The notes below the pieces were generated by a model, which was not told where the DNA came from, did not search any database, and saw only the letters and a list, made by a program, of their open reading frames with translations. This document shows positions 50,673 through 58,492 of a stretch of DNA of 64,000 bases, piece by piece. Source of the stretch: Fodinibacter sp038330415 (GTDB taxonomy: Bacteria; Actinomycetota; Actinomycetes; Actinomycetales; Dermatophilaceae). The DNA lies in assembly GCA_038330415.1 (NCBI GenBank), contig JBBQNZ010000003.1:3777-67776 (forward strand), in the 5' to 3' direction. How positions within the stretch are numbered: the stretch's first letter is position 1; each line of letters opens with the position of its first letter. Position numbers and translations under genes: made by a program.

Positions 50673-52070
50673 GTGCGCTGGGCGCCTTGGATGCGGGTGA
50701 CGGCCGGGTCGGCCGTGCTCGCAGCGGTCATGGCCGCAACGGCAGGCACTGCCGCGGCCGCAACGGTGCCCGGGCCGTCGCCGTCGACCTCCGTGACGCG
50801 CAGCGCCAGCCCCACGCCCACCCCGACGACCCCCTCCCCCACCGGCACCACCCCGAGCACCAGCCCGAGCACCAGCCCGAGCACCAGCACCGCTCCAGGC
50901 CTGGCGCCCAGCAAGGCCTCACCGGCCGAGGGCGAGATCGACCAGCAGGTCGCCCTGTCCGGAGCGCTCCTCGCCGCCCAGATCGCCGAGGCCGACCGCA
51001 TCGCGACCGCCCTGTCCGCGAGCAACTCCCAGGTCGCCGCGGCCACGCGCGAGATGAACGCGCTGTCCGACAAGTCCAACGCGCTGCTGGAGTCCTTGGT
51101 CGGCGCCCGCGAGACCGAGCGGGCCGCCACTGACGAGGCCACCTCGTCGCACACCGACCTGACCGTGCTCGAGGCGCGCCTGGCCACCGCCCACCGGATC
51201 CTGAGCGACTGGGTGTTCTCCGTCTACGCCGGAGGTGGCGGCGACGCCGACCTCGCCGGCATGCTCGACGCGCTGGGCTCGGAGCCCAGCCAGGTCGGCG
51301 ACCCGCTGGGCGACCTGTCCTACCTCACCGAGCAGCGCACCCTGGCCATGCGCGACATCAAGGTGCTCACCGCCGAGCAGGTCCGGCTGAGCGCCGCGGC
51401 CGACGCCGCCCAGGCCTCGGCCGCCGCGGCCACCCGGGTGATCCAGCGCGACAAGGGCGCGCTCGACAAGATCGTGCTCGCCCAACGCTCCAAGATGGCC
51501 AAGCTGCGCAGCCTGCAGGTGGCCGAGGTCGAGAAGGCCGGCCCGGTCGCCAGCCTGCTCGTCGGCGCCCGCACCCCGGCCGCCAAGGCCGCGGCCCAGC
51601 GGCTGCGCGACGCGCTGTCCTCCGCCTCGGTCGACACCACCGCGGTCGGCAAGCCGTGCACCAACGACACGACGACCTACCCCAACGGCATGATCCCGCC
51701 GAGCGGGTTGTGCCCCATCTGGCAGGCCCCCGGTGAGAGCCTGTCCCCCCCTGCCGCCGCCAGCTTCAACGCCATGAGCCAGGCGTATGCCGCCCAGACC
51801 GGCGTGGCGCTGTGCATCACCGACTCCTACCGCTCCCTGCCCGACCAGATCTCGATCAAGGGCACGCGCGGCCGCTTCGCCGCCACCCCCGGCACCAGCC
51901 GGCACGGGCTGGGCCACGCGGTTGACCTCTGCGGCGGGGTGCAGTCCTTCGGGTCGCCCGCCCACCAGTGGATGCGGCAGAACGCGCCCCTCTACGGCTG
52001 GTTCCACCCGTCATGGGCCGCCGCGGGCGGGTCGCTGCCCGAGCCGTGGCACTGGGAGTTCGCGGGCTGA
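50673..52070 (+). CDS. exported M15-type D,D-carboxypeptidase with coiled coil
   Basis: Protein of 465 residues (GTG 50673; ATG 50691 also possible). It has a signal peptide (VTAGSAVLAAVMAATAGTAA), then a low-complexity Pro/Thr/Ser linker, long coiled coils at about residues 85-310 (AEADRIATALSASNSQVAAA...), and a VanY/M15 domain: CITDSYRSLPDQISIKGTRG, SRHGLGHAVDLCGG (zinc His/Asp), and LPEPWHWEFAG (general base and last His). It should trim peptidoglycan stem peptides outside the membrane. The coiled coil recalls division hydrolases. No partner gene is adjacent. Confidence 0.92.
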   Translation: MRWAPWMRVTAGSAVLAAVMAATAGTAAAATVPGPSPSTSVTRSASPTPTPTTPSPTGTTPSTSPSTSPSTSTAPGLAPSKASPAEGEIDQQVALSGALLAAQIAEADRIATALSASNSQVAAATREMNALSDKSNALLESLVGARETERAATDEATSSHTDLTVLEARLATAHRILSDWVFSVYAGGGGDADLAGMLDALGSEPSQVGDPLGDLSYLTEQRTLAMRDIKVLTAEQVRLSAAADAAQASAAAATRVIQRDKGALDKIVLAQRSKMAKLRSLQVAEVEKAGPVASLLVGARTPAAKAAAQRLRDALSSASVDTTAVGKPCTNDTTTYPNGMIPPSGLCPIWQAPGESLSPPAAASFNAMSQAYAAQTGVALCITDSYRSLPDQISIKGTRGRFAATPGTSRHGLGHAVDLCGGVQSFGSPAHQWMRQNAPLYGWFHPSWAAAGGSLPEPWHWEFAG

Positions 52071-52148
52071 TCCCCCGCTGCGGACACGGGCGAGACCGAG
52101 TACCGCAACCTACGGTGCGCACCCCACCGGGTGTGGAACGCTTCGCGC

Positions 52149-53708
52149 ATGACGACGCAGTCCGAGCGGGTCGACGCCTACGCCGAGACCGGCCGCTACC
52201 ACCGCCCCTGGTACTGGTACGACTGGGCGAACTCGGCCTTCGTCACCACGGTGGGCACGGTGCTCTTCGGGCCCTACCTGACCACGGTCGCCAAGGAGGC
52301 CGCCTGCCCCGGCCTCGACTCCGACGCCAGGTGCGGCACCGACCTCTACGTGGTGCCGGCCGCGCAGGACCTGCCGCCCTGGATCTCGACCGTCGCGTTC
52401 GTCGCAGTCGTGGCGCTGCTGGTCCTCCTCGTGCTCGGTGTCGTCGCCTACGCGCGTGACACGCGGGTGCTGGTGCGCCCCACCGCCCTCGTCGTGCCGC
52501 TCGCGCTCGCCGCGGTCGTCCTGGTGCTCACCGCGCCCCTGGATCCCGGGTCGATCGCCCCCTACACCATCACCCTGGCCACGATCATGTCGGCGCTGCT
52601 GCTCATCATGGTCGGCGCCATCGCCGACCGTTCCCAGCGCCCGGCCCGCCTCCTGGGCCTGTTCGCCTGGGTGGGCTCCGCCGCCGCCGCCGGGCTGTTC
52701 TTCCTCGTGGGCAGCAACTGGCGGTTCGGCGCGGCGATGATGGTCATCGCCTCCATCAGCCTGGGCGCCAGCCTGGTCGTCTACGACGCCATCCTGTGCC
52801 GCATCGCGAGCCCTGACGACCGCGACAAGGTCTCCAGCCGCGGGTGGGCCCTGGGTTACCTCGGCGGTGGCCTGCTCCTGGCCATCAACCTCGTGCTCGT
52901 CACCAAGCCCGACATCGTCGGCGCCGACACCGAGACGGCCGTGCGGATCAGCCTGCTCTCGGCGGGCCTGTGGTGGGCCGTGTTCACGATCATCCCCGTC
53001 GTCGGGCTGTGGAGCCTGCGCGGCAACGCCCCCAGCGAGATCGACGCACCCCGAGCCGGAGCCGTGCGGGGCAGCCTGACCCAGCTCGGGCACACCTTCC
53101 GCGACCTCAAGAACTACCCGAACACCATGCTGTTCCTGCTCGCCTACCTCTTCTTCAACGACGGCATCCAGACCGTCATCACGTCGAGCAGCCTGTACGG
53201 CGCCGAGCAGCTGAAGTTCGACGAGAGCCAGCTCATCGCGCTGATCCTGCTCGTGCAGTTCGTGGCGTTCGGCGGCGCGCTGCTCTTCGGCTGGGTCGCC
53301 GGCCGCTGGGGAGCATGGCGGACCATCCTGCGCTCGCTCATCGCGTGGTCGCTGATCGTGGTCGCCGCGTTCTTCCTTCCCGCGGAGGCCTTCCTACCCT
53401 TCGTCGTGCTCGGGGTGCTCATCGGCATCGTTCTCGGTGGCAGCCAGGCGCTCAGCCGCTCGCTGTTCAGCCAGCTCGTGCCACACAGCCGCGAGGCCGA
53501 GTTCTTCGGCTTCTACCAGGCGATGGAGCGCGGTACGTCGTGGTTCGGCGCGTTCCTCTTCGGCCTCGTGCACCAGCTGACCGACTCCTACCGTCCCGCG
53601 ATCGTGGCGCTGATCATCTTCTTCGTCCTCGGTTACGCCATCCTGCGCCGGGTAGATGTCCGGCAAGGCATCCTCGACGCCGGCAACGAGGTCCCCCGCG
53701 TCGTCTGA
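52149..53708 (+). CDS. MFS transporter, UMF1/Atg22-like
   Basis: Membrane protein of 519 residues with about twelve helices. The N-terminus RPWYWYDWANSAFVTTVGTV is the UMF1/Atg22 signature (YDWANSAF). Further: MVGAIADRSQRPARLLGLFA, YDAILCRIASPDDRDKVSSR, GWALGYLGGGLLLAINLVLV, FNDGIQTVITSSSLYGAEQL and GGSQALSRSLFSQLVPHSRE. Members of this group export amino acids in yeast vacuoles; bacterial substrates are unknown. ATG 52149 is used. Followed by a hairpin at 53722. Confidence 0.93.
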   Translation: MTTQSERVDAYAETGRYHRPWYWYDWANSAFVTTVGTVLFGPYLTTVAKEAACPGLDSDARCGTDLYVVPAAQDLPPWISTVAFVAVVALLVLLVLGVVAYARDTRVLVRPTALVVPLALAAVVLVLTAPLDPGSIAPYTITLATIMSALLLIMVGAIADRSQRPARLLGLFAWVGSAAAAGLFFLVGSNWRFGAAMMVIASISLGASLVVYDAILCRIASPDDRDKVSSRGWALGYLGGGLLLAINLVLVTKPDIVGADTETAVRISLLSAGLWWAVFTIIPVVGLWSLRGNAPSEIDAPRAGAVRGSLTQLGHTFRDLKNYPNTMLFLLAYLFFNDGIQTVITSSSLYGAEQLKFDESQLIALILLVQFVAFGGALLFGWVAGRWGAWRTILRSLIAWSLIVVAAFFLPAEAFLPFVVLGVLIGIVLGGSQALSRSLFSQLVPHSREAEFFGFYQAMERGTSWFGAFLFGLVHQLTDSYRPAIVALIIFFVLGYAILRRVDVRQGILDAGNEVPRVV

Positions 53709-53721
53709 GGTCGAGCGTGTC

Positions 53722-53745
53722 CGGACTGTGGGACGCCTCAGTCCG
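53722..53745 (+). terminator. terminator hairpin after the UMF1-like MFS gene
   Basis: CGGACTG (53722-53728) pairs perfectly with CAGTCCG (53739-53745) across a 10-nt loop, 14 nt after the stop codon. It separates the transporter from the rbpA promoter region. No T-run, as is common in GC-rich actinobacteria. Confidence 0.5.
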
Positions 53746-53799
53746 TAGGCATCCTGTGAGGGGTCTCACACCGAACCCTTCACACGACGGCGAGGCGAC

Positions 53800-53825
53800 G
53801 GAACAACGCCACCGGTCCGGTCGTT
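53800..53825 (+). promoter_or_regulatory. sigma-R-like promoter of rbpA
   Basis: GGAAC (53800-53804), 18 nt, GTT (53823-53825). The actinobacterial thiol-stress sigma factor SigR/SigH recognises GGAA(T/C)-N18-19-GTT, and rbpA is a known SigR target in Streptomyces. The element lies 65-90 nt upstream of the rbpA ATG. Confidence 0.65.
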
Positions 53826-53837
53826 GGACGCGCTAGA

Positions 53838-53864
53838 CCCGATCGGGGCGACCTGCCGATCGGG
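53838..53864 (+). promoter_or_regulatory. hairpin in the rbpA 5' leader
   Basis: Perfect 9-bp arms CCCGATCGG and CCGATCGGG with the 9-nt loop GGCGACCTG, ending 25 nt before the ATG. Could stabilise the leader or regulate translation; an operator for a dimeric protein is the alternative. Confidence 0.5.
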
Positions 53865-53889
53865 ACACCACATACTCCGGGAGAATCCC

Positions 53890-54252
53890 ATGGCAGAACG
53901 CAGCCTGCGCGGCAGCCGACTCGGCGCGCTGAGCATGGAGACCGACGCGAACGTCGTCCCCAGCGAGCGGAACATCACGACCTACCTGTGCCCGAACGGG
54001 CACACCATCAAGCTTCCCTTCTCCGTCGAGGCCGACGTCCCGCACATCTGGGAGTGCCGGTGCGGTGCCGAGGCCAAGCTCCAGGGTGGGGGCCCGGAGC
54101 CGGAGGCCAAGCCCGTCAAGCACGTGCGCACGCACTGGGACATGCTGCTCGAGCGTCGCTCCATCCCCGAGCTCGAGGAGCTCCTCGAGGAGCGCCTCAC
54201 CCTGCTGCGCGAGTCCCGCGGTGAGCGCCCCCGCAAGCGCAAGTCCGCCTGA
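53890..54252 (+). CDS. rbpA: RNA polymerase-binding protein RbpA
   Basis: Protein of 120 residues that binds the group 1 sigma factor and RNA polymerase and stabilises the open promoter complex; essential in mycobacteria. It has an N-terminal tail SLRGSRLGALSMETDANVVP, the zinc-ribbon-like core TYLCPNGHTIKLPFSVEADV, PHIWECRCGAEAKL, then the basic linker PVKHVRTHWDMLLERRSIPE and sigma-interacting helix LEELLEERLTLLRESRGERP. Length and order are standard. Behind a SigR-like promoter; convergent with fxsA through a strong hairpin, as in the Rv2050 region. Confidence 0.96.
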   Translation: MAERSLRGSRLGALSMETDANVVPSERNITTYLCPNGHTIKLPFSVEADVPHIWECRCGAEAKLQGGGPEPEAKPVKHVRTHWDMLLERRSIPELEELLEERLTLLRESRGERPRKRKSA

Positions 54253-54262
54253 CCGACCGCAC

Positions 54263-54298
54263 CGGATGCCGGTCACCCACCAGGGTGCCCGGCATCCG
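54263..54298. terminator. bidirectional terminator between rbpA and fxsA
   Basis: CGGATGCCGG (54263-54272) pairs exactly with CCGGCATCCG (54289-54298); after one mismatch CACCC pairs with GGGTG and the loop is ACCA. It is an almost continuous 16-position stem 11 nt after the rbpA stop, positioned for both converging transcripts. Confidence 0.75.
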
Positions 54299-54324
54299 TC
54301 ATGTCCGGGTCGGGTCGCTCGCGG

Positions 54325-54888
54325 TCAGGGGCGGTCGGGGTCGACGATGGTGCCCTCGACGACCTCACCGGGGACCACATCAGGGCGGCCGGGGGGCGGG
54401 GGTCCGGATGCCGGACCGCCGGGTCCGCGCGCGGACCCCGGCACCGGCCCGGCGGGCCACTCCCCCATCGGCCCGAGCAGCCTGCGGGCGACCACCGTCT
54501 CGAGCCAGGCCCGGGTGATCGGCCGGGTCAGCGGCAGGATGAAGAAGAACCCGACGAGGTCGGTGACGAACCCCGGGGTGAGCAGCAGGGTGCCGCCGAT
54601 GAGCACCAGGGCGGCGTCGGAGAGCTGCCGGCTCGGCATCCGCCCGCTGCGCAGGGCGTCCTGCAGCGCGGCCCAGGTCTTCCCGCCCTCACGCTTGACG
54701 ATCCACGCCCCGAGCAGCGACTCCAGCACCAGCAGCAGCAGGGTCTGCCAGCCGCCGATCACCCGGCCGACCGCGATGATCGCGGCGATCTCGACGACCG
54801 GGACGATGAGCAGGGCGAGGAACACCCAGCGCAGCACCCGCGGACGCCGCCGGCGGGAGGCGTACGGGGTGGCGCCGGTGCTGCTCAC
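54325..54888 (-). CDS. fxsA: FxsA-family membrane protein
   Basis: Protein of 187 residues from GTG 54888. Helices: VLRWVFLALLIVPVVEIAAI then IAVGRVIGGWQTLLLLVLES, and LVLIGGTLLLTPGFVTDLVG. Between them lies the family motif LLGAWIVKREGGKTWAALQD and ALRSGRMPSRQLSDAALVLI. The C-terminus is Pro/Gly-rich. FxsA reduces phage F exclusion in E. coli when overproduced; the native role is unknown. It overlaps the ppm1 stop by GTGA and ends the kam-lnt-ppm run. Order rbpA-fxsA-ppm1 resembles the mycobacterial locus. Confidence 0.93.
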   Translation of the reverse strand: MSSTGATPYASRRRRPRVLRWVFLALLIVPVVEIAAIIAVGRVIGGWQTLLLLVLESLLGAWIVKREGGKTWAALQDALRSGRMPSRQLSDAALVLIGGTLLLTPGFVTDLVGFFFILPLTRPITRAWLETVVARRLLGPMGEWPAGPVPGSARGPGGPASGPPPPGRPDVVPGEVVEGTIVDPDRP

Positions 54889-55670
54889 AGTGTGTGCCAC
54901 CTCGGCTGGCGCGGGACACCGACCAGCTCGCGCACCTGCCGGGCGCGGTGCCGCAGGCCCCAGCCGGTGATCAGGCGCAGGGACTCGGTCATGATGTCCC
55001 GGCTCATCTTGGAGTCGCCGACCTCTCGCTCGACGAAGGTGATCGGCACCTCGACCACGGTCAGGCCGGTCTTGACGGCGCGCCAGGTAAGGTCGGTCTG
55101 GAAGCAGTAGCCCTGCGAGGCGACGCCGTCCAGGCCCATGGCCCGTAGGGCGTCGCTGCGGTAGACGCGGTAGCCGGCGGTGGCGTCGTGGACCGGCATC
55201 CCGAGCAGGACCCTGATGTAGAGGTTGCCCCCGACCGAGAGCGCCTTGCGGTGCACCGGCCAGTTGACCACCGAGCCCCCGGGAACCCAGCGTGAGCCGA
55301 TGACGGCATCCGCGTGCTCCGCCGCCGCGAGCATCGCCGGCAGGTGCTCGGGGCGGTGCGAGCCGTCGGCGTCCATCTCGACGATGGCGTCGTAGCCGGC
55401 ATCCAACGCGCACTGGAACCCGGCGAGGTAGGCGGCCCCGAGCCCCTCCTTGCCGGCCCGGTGCAGCACGCTCACCTGCGGGTCGGCCGCTGCCAGGGCG
55501 TCTGCCACCGCACCGGTGCCGTCCGGCGAGTTGTCGTCGAGCACGACGACGTCGACCTGCGGGGCGACCTCGCGCAGGCGGCGCACGGTGACGGGCAGCG
55601 TGTCGCGCTCGTTGTATGTCGGGATGAGGACGGCGACCCGCTGCAGCGGCGGTCGGGCGGTCTCAGTCAA
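54885..55670 (-). CDS. ppm1: polyprenol monophosphomannose synthase
   Basis: GT2 glycosyltransferase of 261 residues using GDP-mannose to mannosylate polyprenol phosphate, the sugar donor for lipoglycans and protein mannosylation. Motifs: VAVLIPTYNERDTLPVTVRR, VVVLDDNSPDGTGAVADALA, DAIVEMDADGSHRPEHLPAM, VIGSRWVPGGSVVNWPVHRK, DATAGYRVYRSDALRAMGLD, and GDSKMSRDIMTESLRLITGW. It corresponds to the catalytic C-terminal half of mycobacterial Ppm1, whose N-terminal half is Lnt. Here the two are separate genes in the same order with an 8-nt overlap. Confidence 0.95.
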   Translation of the reverse strand: MTETARPPLQRVAVLIPTYNERDTLPVTVRRLREVAPQVDVVVLDDNSPDGTGAVADALAAADPQVSVLHRAGKEGLGAAYLAGFQCALDAGYDAIVEMDADGSHRPEHLPAMLAAAEHADAVIGSRWVPGGSVVNWPVHRKALSVGGNLYIRVLLGMPVHDATAGYRVYRSDALRAMGLDGVASQGYCFQTDLTWRAVKTGLTVVEVPITFVEREVGDSKMSRDIMTESLRLITGWGLRHRARQVRELVGVPRQPRWHTL

Positions 55671-57264
55671 CGGTTCGGTCCTCGGGGGCTCGGTCGGAAA
55701 GGGAACGGGGTTCGAAAACCCTAACGCTCCGGGCTGCCCGGGTGCTCCCCAGCGCGAGCAGGAGCAGGCCGGCCGCGGCCGCCCACTCGGGTGCGGGGCC
55801 GAGCCGGTCGGCGGGGGTGCGCTCCGTGCGCACCACCGGCCCGGCCACCCGCTGGTCGGCCGTGAAGAGCGCCGTCTTCTCGGTGACCGACCCGTCGGGC
55901 GCCACGAACCCCGACACCCCGACGGTCGAGACGTGCACCACCGACCGGCCGTGCTCGATCGCCCGGATCCGCGAGATCGCGAACTGCTGCTCGGACTCGT
56001 CGGTGTAGCCGAAGGTGGCGTTGTTGGTCTGCACCACGAGCAGGCTCGGGTCGTCGCCGGCGGCTCGCACGCTGTCGCGCATCAGGCCGTCGTAGGCGAC
56101 CTCGAAGCAGATCGTCGGCAGAGCGACGTAGTCGCCCCCGGCGGCAGGCACCCGGAACACCCCGATCTTGTCGCCCGCGACGAAGTTGCCTGCGAGGTCA
56201 GCCATCGGGGTGAAGATGCGGAAGAACGCGCGGGCGGGGATGTACTCCGCGAAGGGCACCGGGTGCAGCTTCACGTAACGCTGCGGCTCGGCGACCCCGG
56301 GCAGGTAGAACAGCGAGACGTTCGAGCCGTACCCGGGCGGCTCGGCGAGCACGGCACCGATCAGCAGCGGCACCCCCACTGCGCGTCGCGCGCTGACGAT
56401 CTGCGCCGCGGCGTCGGAGTTGCGGAACGGGTCGATGTCGGAGGAGTTCTCCGGCCAGACGACGAGCGTGAGGTCATCGGGTGCCTTCCGGGCGAGCTGC
56501 TCGGTGCCGCTGACGTGGTTGTCGAGCACGGCCCGGCGCTCGGCGTTGAACTCGAGCCCGGCCTGCGGCACGTTGCCCTGCACGAAGCCGACCGAGACCG
56601 GGCGCCCGTCGGTCGGCAGCGCGATGGCCAGCGGAGCGAGGGCGACCAGCGCCAGGGCGGCGACGGCCAGACCCGCTCCCGGGAGCCACGACCGGCGTGC
56701 CGCCGTGGTCGCGGCGGCCAGCAGCAGGGTGCCGACCACAGCCACCGCGAACGTCACCCCGGGTGCCCCGAGCCACCGCGCCACGTGCGCCAGCGGGCTG
56801 TCGGCCTGGCTGAATGCCAGTCGCGCCCAGGGAAACCCACCGTAGGGCGTGGCCCCTCGGGCCCATTCCTGCACCACCCAGGCGAGCGGGATCACCAGGT
56901 AGGCCGCACCGGGGTGCCCGGCCACGGTGAACCGGCGCCCGGCATACCCGACCACCGCTGACATGGCGGCGACGTAGAGCGCCTCGAGGATCGCCAAGGC
57001 GAACCACGGCAGCGCGCCCACGTACACCCCCGACCAGGACAGCACCGGCACGAAGAAGGCGAGCCCGGCGAGCAGGCCCAGCAGCGCCCCGCGCCGGGCG
57101 CCGGCCGTCAGGGTCGCCGCGCCGAGCAACGCCACGCCCACGGGTGCGAGCCACCACAGGTTCGCCTCTGGGAACGCCAGCCACAGGCACAGTCCCGCAC
57201 CGACGGCGGCCGCCGGGCGCGCGGCATACCGGAGCGGGGTGGGCACCCGCCAACGGTAGGTCAC
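55663..57264 (-). CDS. lnt: apolipoprotein N-acyltransferase
   Basis: Membrane enzyme of 533 residues adding the third acyl chain to lipoproteins. N-terminal helices (about residues 20-215) precede the nitrilase domain with catalytic Glu272 (LTLVVWPENSSDIDPF), Lys332 (RYVKLHPVPFAEYIPARAFF) and Cys386 (ALPTICFEVAYDGLMRDSVR). A last helix lies near residues 500-515. It starts at GTG 57264, overlapping the kal stop; 3' overlap with ppm1. Lnt modification is established in mycobacteria, where Lnt and Ppm are one polypeptide. Confidence 0.95.
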   Translation of the reverse strand: MTYRWRVPTPLRYAARPAAAVGAGLCLWLAFPEANLWWLAPVGVALLGAATLTAGARRGALLGLLAGLAFFVPVLSWSGVYVGALPWFALAILEALYVAAMSAVVGYAGRRFTVAGHPGAAYLVIPLAWVVQEWARGATPYGGFPWARLAFSQADSPLAHVARWLGAPGVTFAVAVVGTLLLAAATTAARRSWLPGAGLAVAALALVALAPLAIALPTDGRPVSVGFVQGNVPQAGLEFNAERRAVLDNHVSGTEQLARKAPDDLTLVVWPENSSDIDPFRNSDAAAQIVSARRAVGVPLLIGAVLAEPPGYGSNVSLFYLPGVAEPQRYVKLHPVPFAEYIPARAFFRIFTPMADLAGNFVAGDKIGVFRVPAAGGDYVALPTICFEVAYDGLMRDSVRAAGDDPSLLVVQTNNATFGYTDESEQQFAISRIRAIEHGRSVVHVSTVGVSGFVAPDGSVTEKTALFTADQRVAGPVVRTERTPADRLGPAPEWAAAAGLLLLALGSTRAARSVRVFEPRSLSDRAPEDRTVD

Positions 57265-57653
57265 CCGGCTGGGGGCACCACCACGACCCCACGGGCGGTG
57301 GTCGCCACCACCGGTGGGTCGAGCAGGTCGGCGGCGGAGGCGCCGCGCTCGGGGGCGCCACGGCCGACGACGCGCACCTCGAACTCCATCTCGCGCGAAC
57401 GGGATCCGACCCGCACGAGCCGGGCCTCGATCTCGATCACGTCACCGGCCCGGACCGGCGCGAGGAACTGTACCGAGGAGTACGACGCGAAGAGCCCCTC
57501 GTCACCGTCGGTGCGGATGCACATCTCGGTGGCGACGTCGCCGAAGGCTGCCAGCGAGTAGGCCCCGTCGACGAGGTTGCCGGCGTAGTGGGCGTGGCTG
57601 TAGGGCACGTAGCGGCGGTGGACGACGGTGGCACCGACCTCGGCACGGGTCAT
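57261..57653 (-). CDS. kal: hotdog protein, 3-aminobutyryl-CoA ammonia lyase (Kal)
   Basis: Hotdog-fold protein of 130 residues: VVHRRYVPYSHAHYAGNLVD, GAYSLAAFGDVATEMCIRTD, GDEGLFASYSSVQFLAPVRA, GDVIEIEARLVRVGSRSREM. This is the Kal family, which removes ammonia from L-3-aminobutyryl-CoA to give crotonyl-CoA in lysine fermentation. Position after kamE and overlap with it by 4 nt confirm the assignment over an ordinary thioesterase. Also overlaps lnt by GTGA. Confidence 0.9.
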   Translation of the reverse strand: MTRAEVGATVVHRRYVPYSHAHYAGNLVDGAYSLAAFGDVATEMCIRTDGDEGLFASYSSVQFLAPVRAGDVIEIEARLVRVGSRSREMEFEVRVVGRGAPERGASAADLLDPPVVATTARGVVVVPPAG

Positions 57654-58492
57654 CGCTGCACTCTTCGGGGGTCGGGGTGGGTGCGGGACGCGACGAGCTG
57701 GTGCACCAGGTAGGACGCGACCTCGCCGGGCGTGGTGCCCCGGCCGAAGACCCGGTCGACCCCGAGCGAGCCGGCCGAGCCCTCCTCGAAGCGCGGCCCG
57801 CCGACGACCAACAGCGGCACGGACCCCGCGGGGAAGGCCTCACGGAAGGCGGCCGACATGGCCGTGGTGTTGTGGATGTGGGCGTCCTTCTGGGTGACCA
57901 CCTGCGAGACGAGCACGGCATCCGCGCGCACCTCGCGGGCGGTGTTGACCAGGTCGGGCACGAGCACCTGGGCTCCGAGGTTGACCACCGTCATCTCGCG
58001 GTAGTACTCCAGGCCCTTCTCGCCGGCGAACCCCTTGATGTTGAGGATGGCGTCGATGCCGACGGTGTGGGCGTCGGTGCCGATGCAGGCGCCGACGACG
58101 ACGAGCTTGCGGCGCAGGCGCTTCTTGATCTCGGTGTTGATCTCCTTGGAGGTCAGCAACGGGAACTCCCGCTCGTGCACCTCGACCTCACGGACGTCGA
58201 CGAGGTGGGTGACCGAGCCGTAGACGACGAAGAAGGTGAAGTGCGGGCCCATCGCCTTCGCGTGCACGAGCAGGGCGGGCTCCATACCCATCTTCGCGGC
58301 GAGCTGCAGGGCAGCACCCTCGGCCCGCTTGTCGTGCGGGAGCGGGAGGGTGAACGAGACCTGCACCATGCCGTCGCCGGTGGTGTCGCCGAAGGGCCGC
58401 ACGATCGGGCCCGGCTCGGCGAGGCTCTGGTCGCCCTCGACGGCATGCTCCATGCGGCGCTGCGCGTCGTGGGCGTCACGGCGGCGGGTCAT
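57650..58492 (-). CDS. kamE: D-lysine/beta-lysine 5,6-aminomutase beta subunit (B12-binding)
   Basis: Protein of 280 residues. The cobalamin-binding domain shows VVVGACIGTDAHTVGIDAIL with Asp140, His142 (cobalt ligand) and Gly145 of the DxHxxG motif. Lys153 in LNIKGFAGEKG lies eleven residues after the His, the spacing of the PLP-binding Lys144 and His133 in the clostridial enzyme. The N-terminal FTLPLPHDKRAEGAALQLAA is also typical. With KamD it migrates the terminal amino group of lysine using adenosylcobalamin and PLP. Overlaps kamD and kal by 4 nt. Confidence 0.96.
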   Translation of the reverse strand: MTRRRDAHDAQRRMEHAVEGDQSLAEPGPIVRPFGDTTGDGMVQVSFTLPLPHDKRAEGAALQLAAKMGMEPALLVHAKAMGPHFTFFVVYGSVTHLVDVREVEVHEREFPLLTSKEINTEIKKRLRRKLVVVGACIGTDAHTVGIDAILNIKGFAGEKGLEYYREMTVVNLGAQVLVPDLVNTAREVRADAVLVSQVVTQKDAHIHNTTAMSAAFREAFPAGSVPLLVVGGPRFEEGSAGSLGVDRVFGRGTTPGEVASYLVHQLVASRTHPDPRRVQR

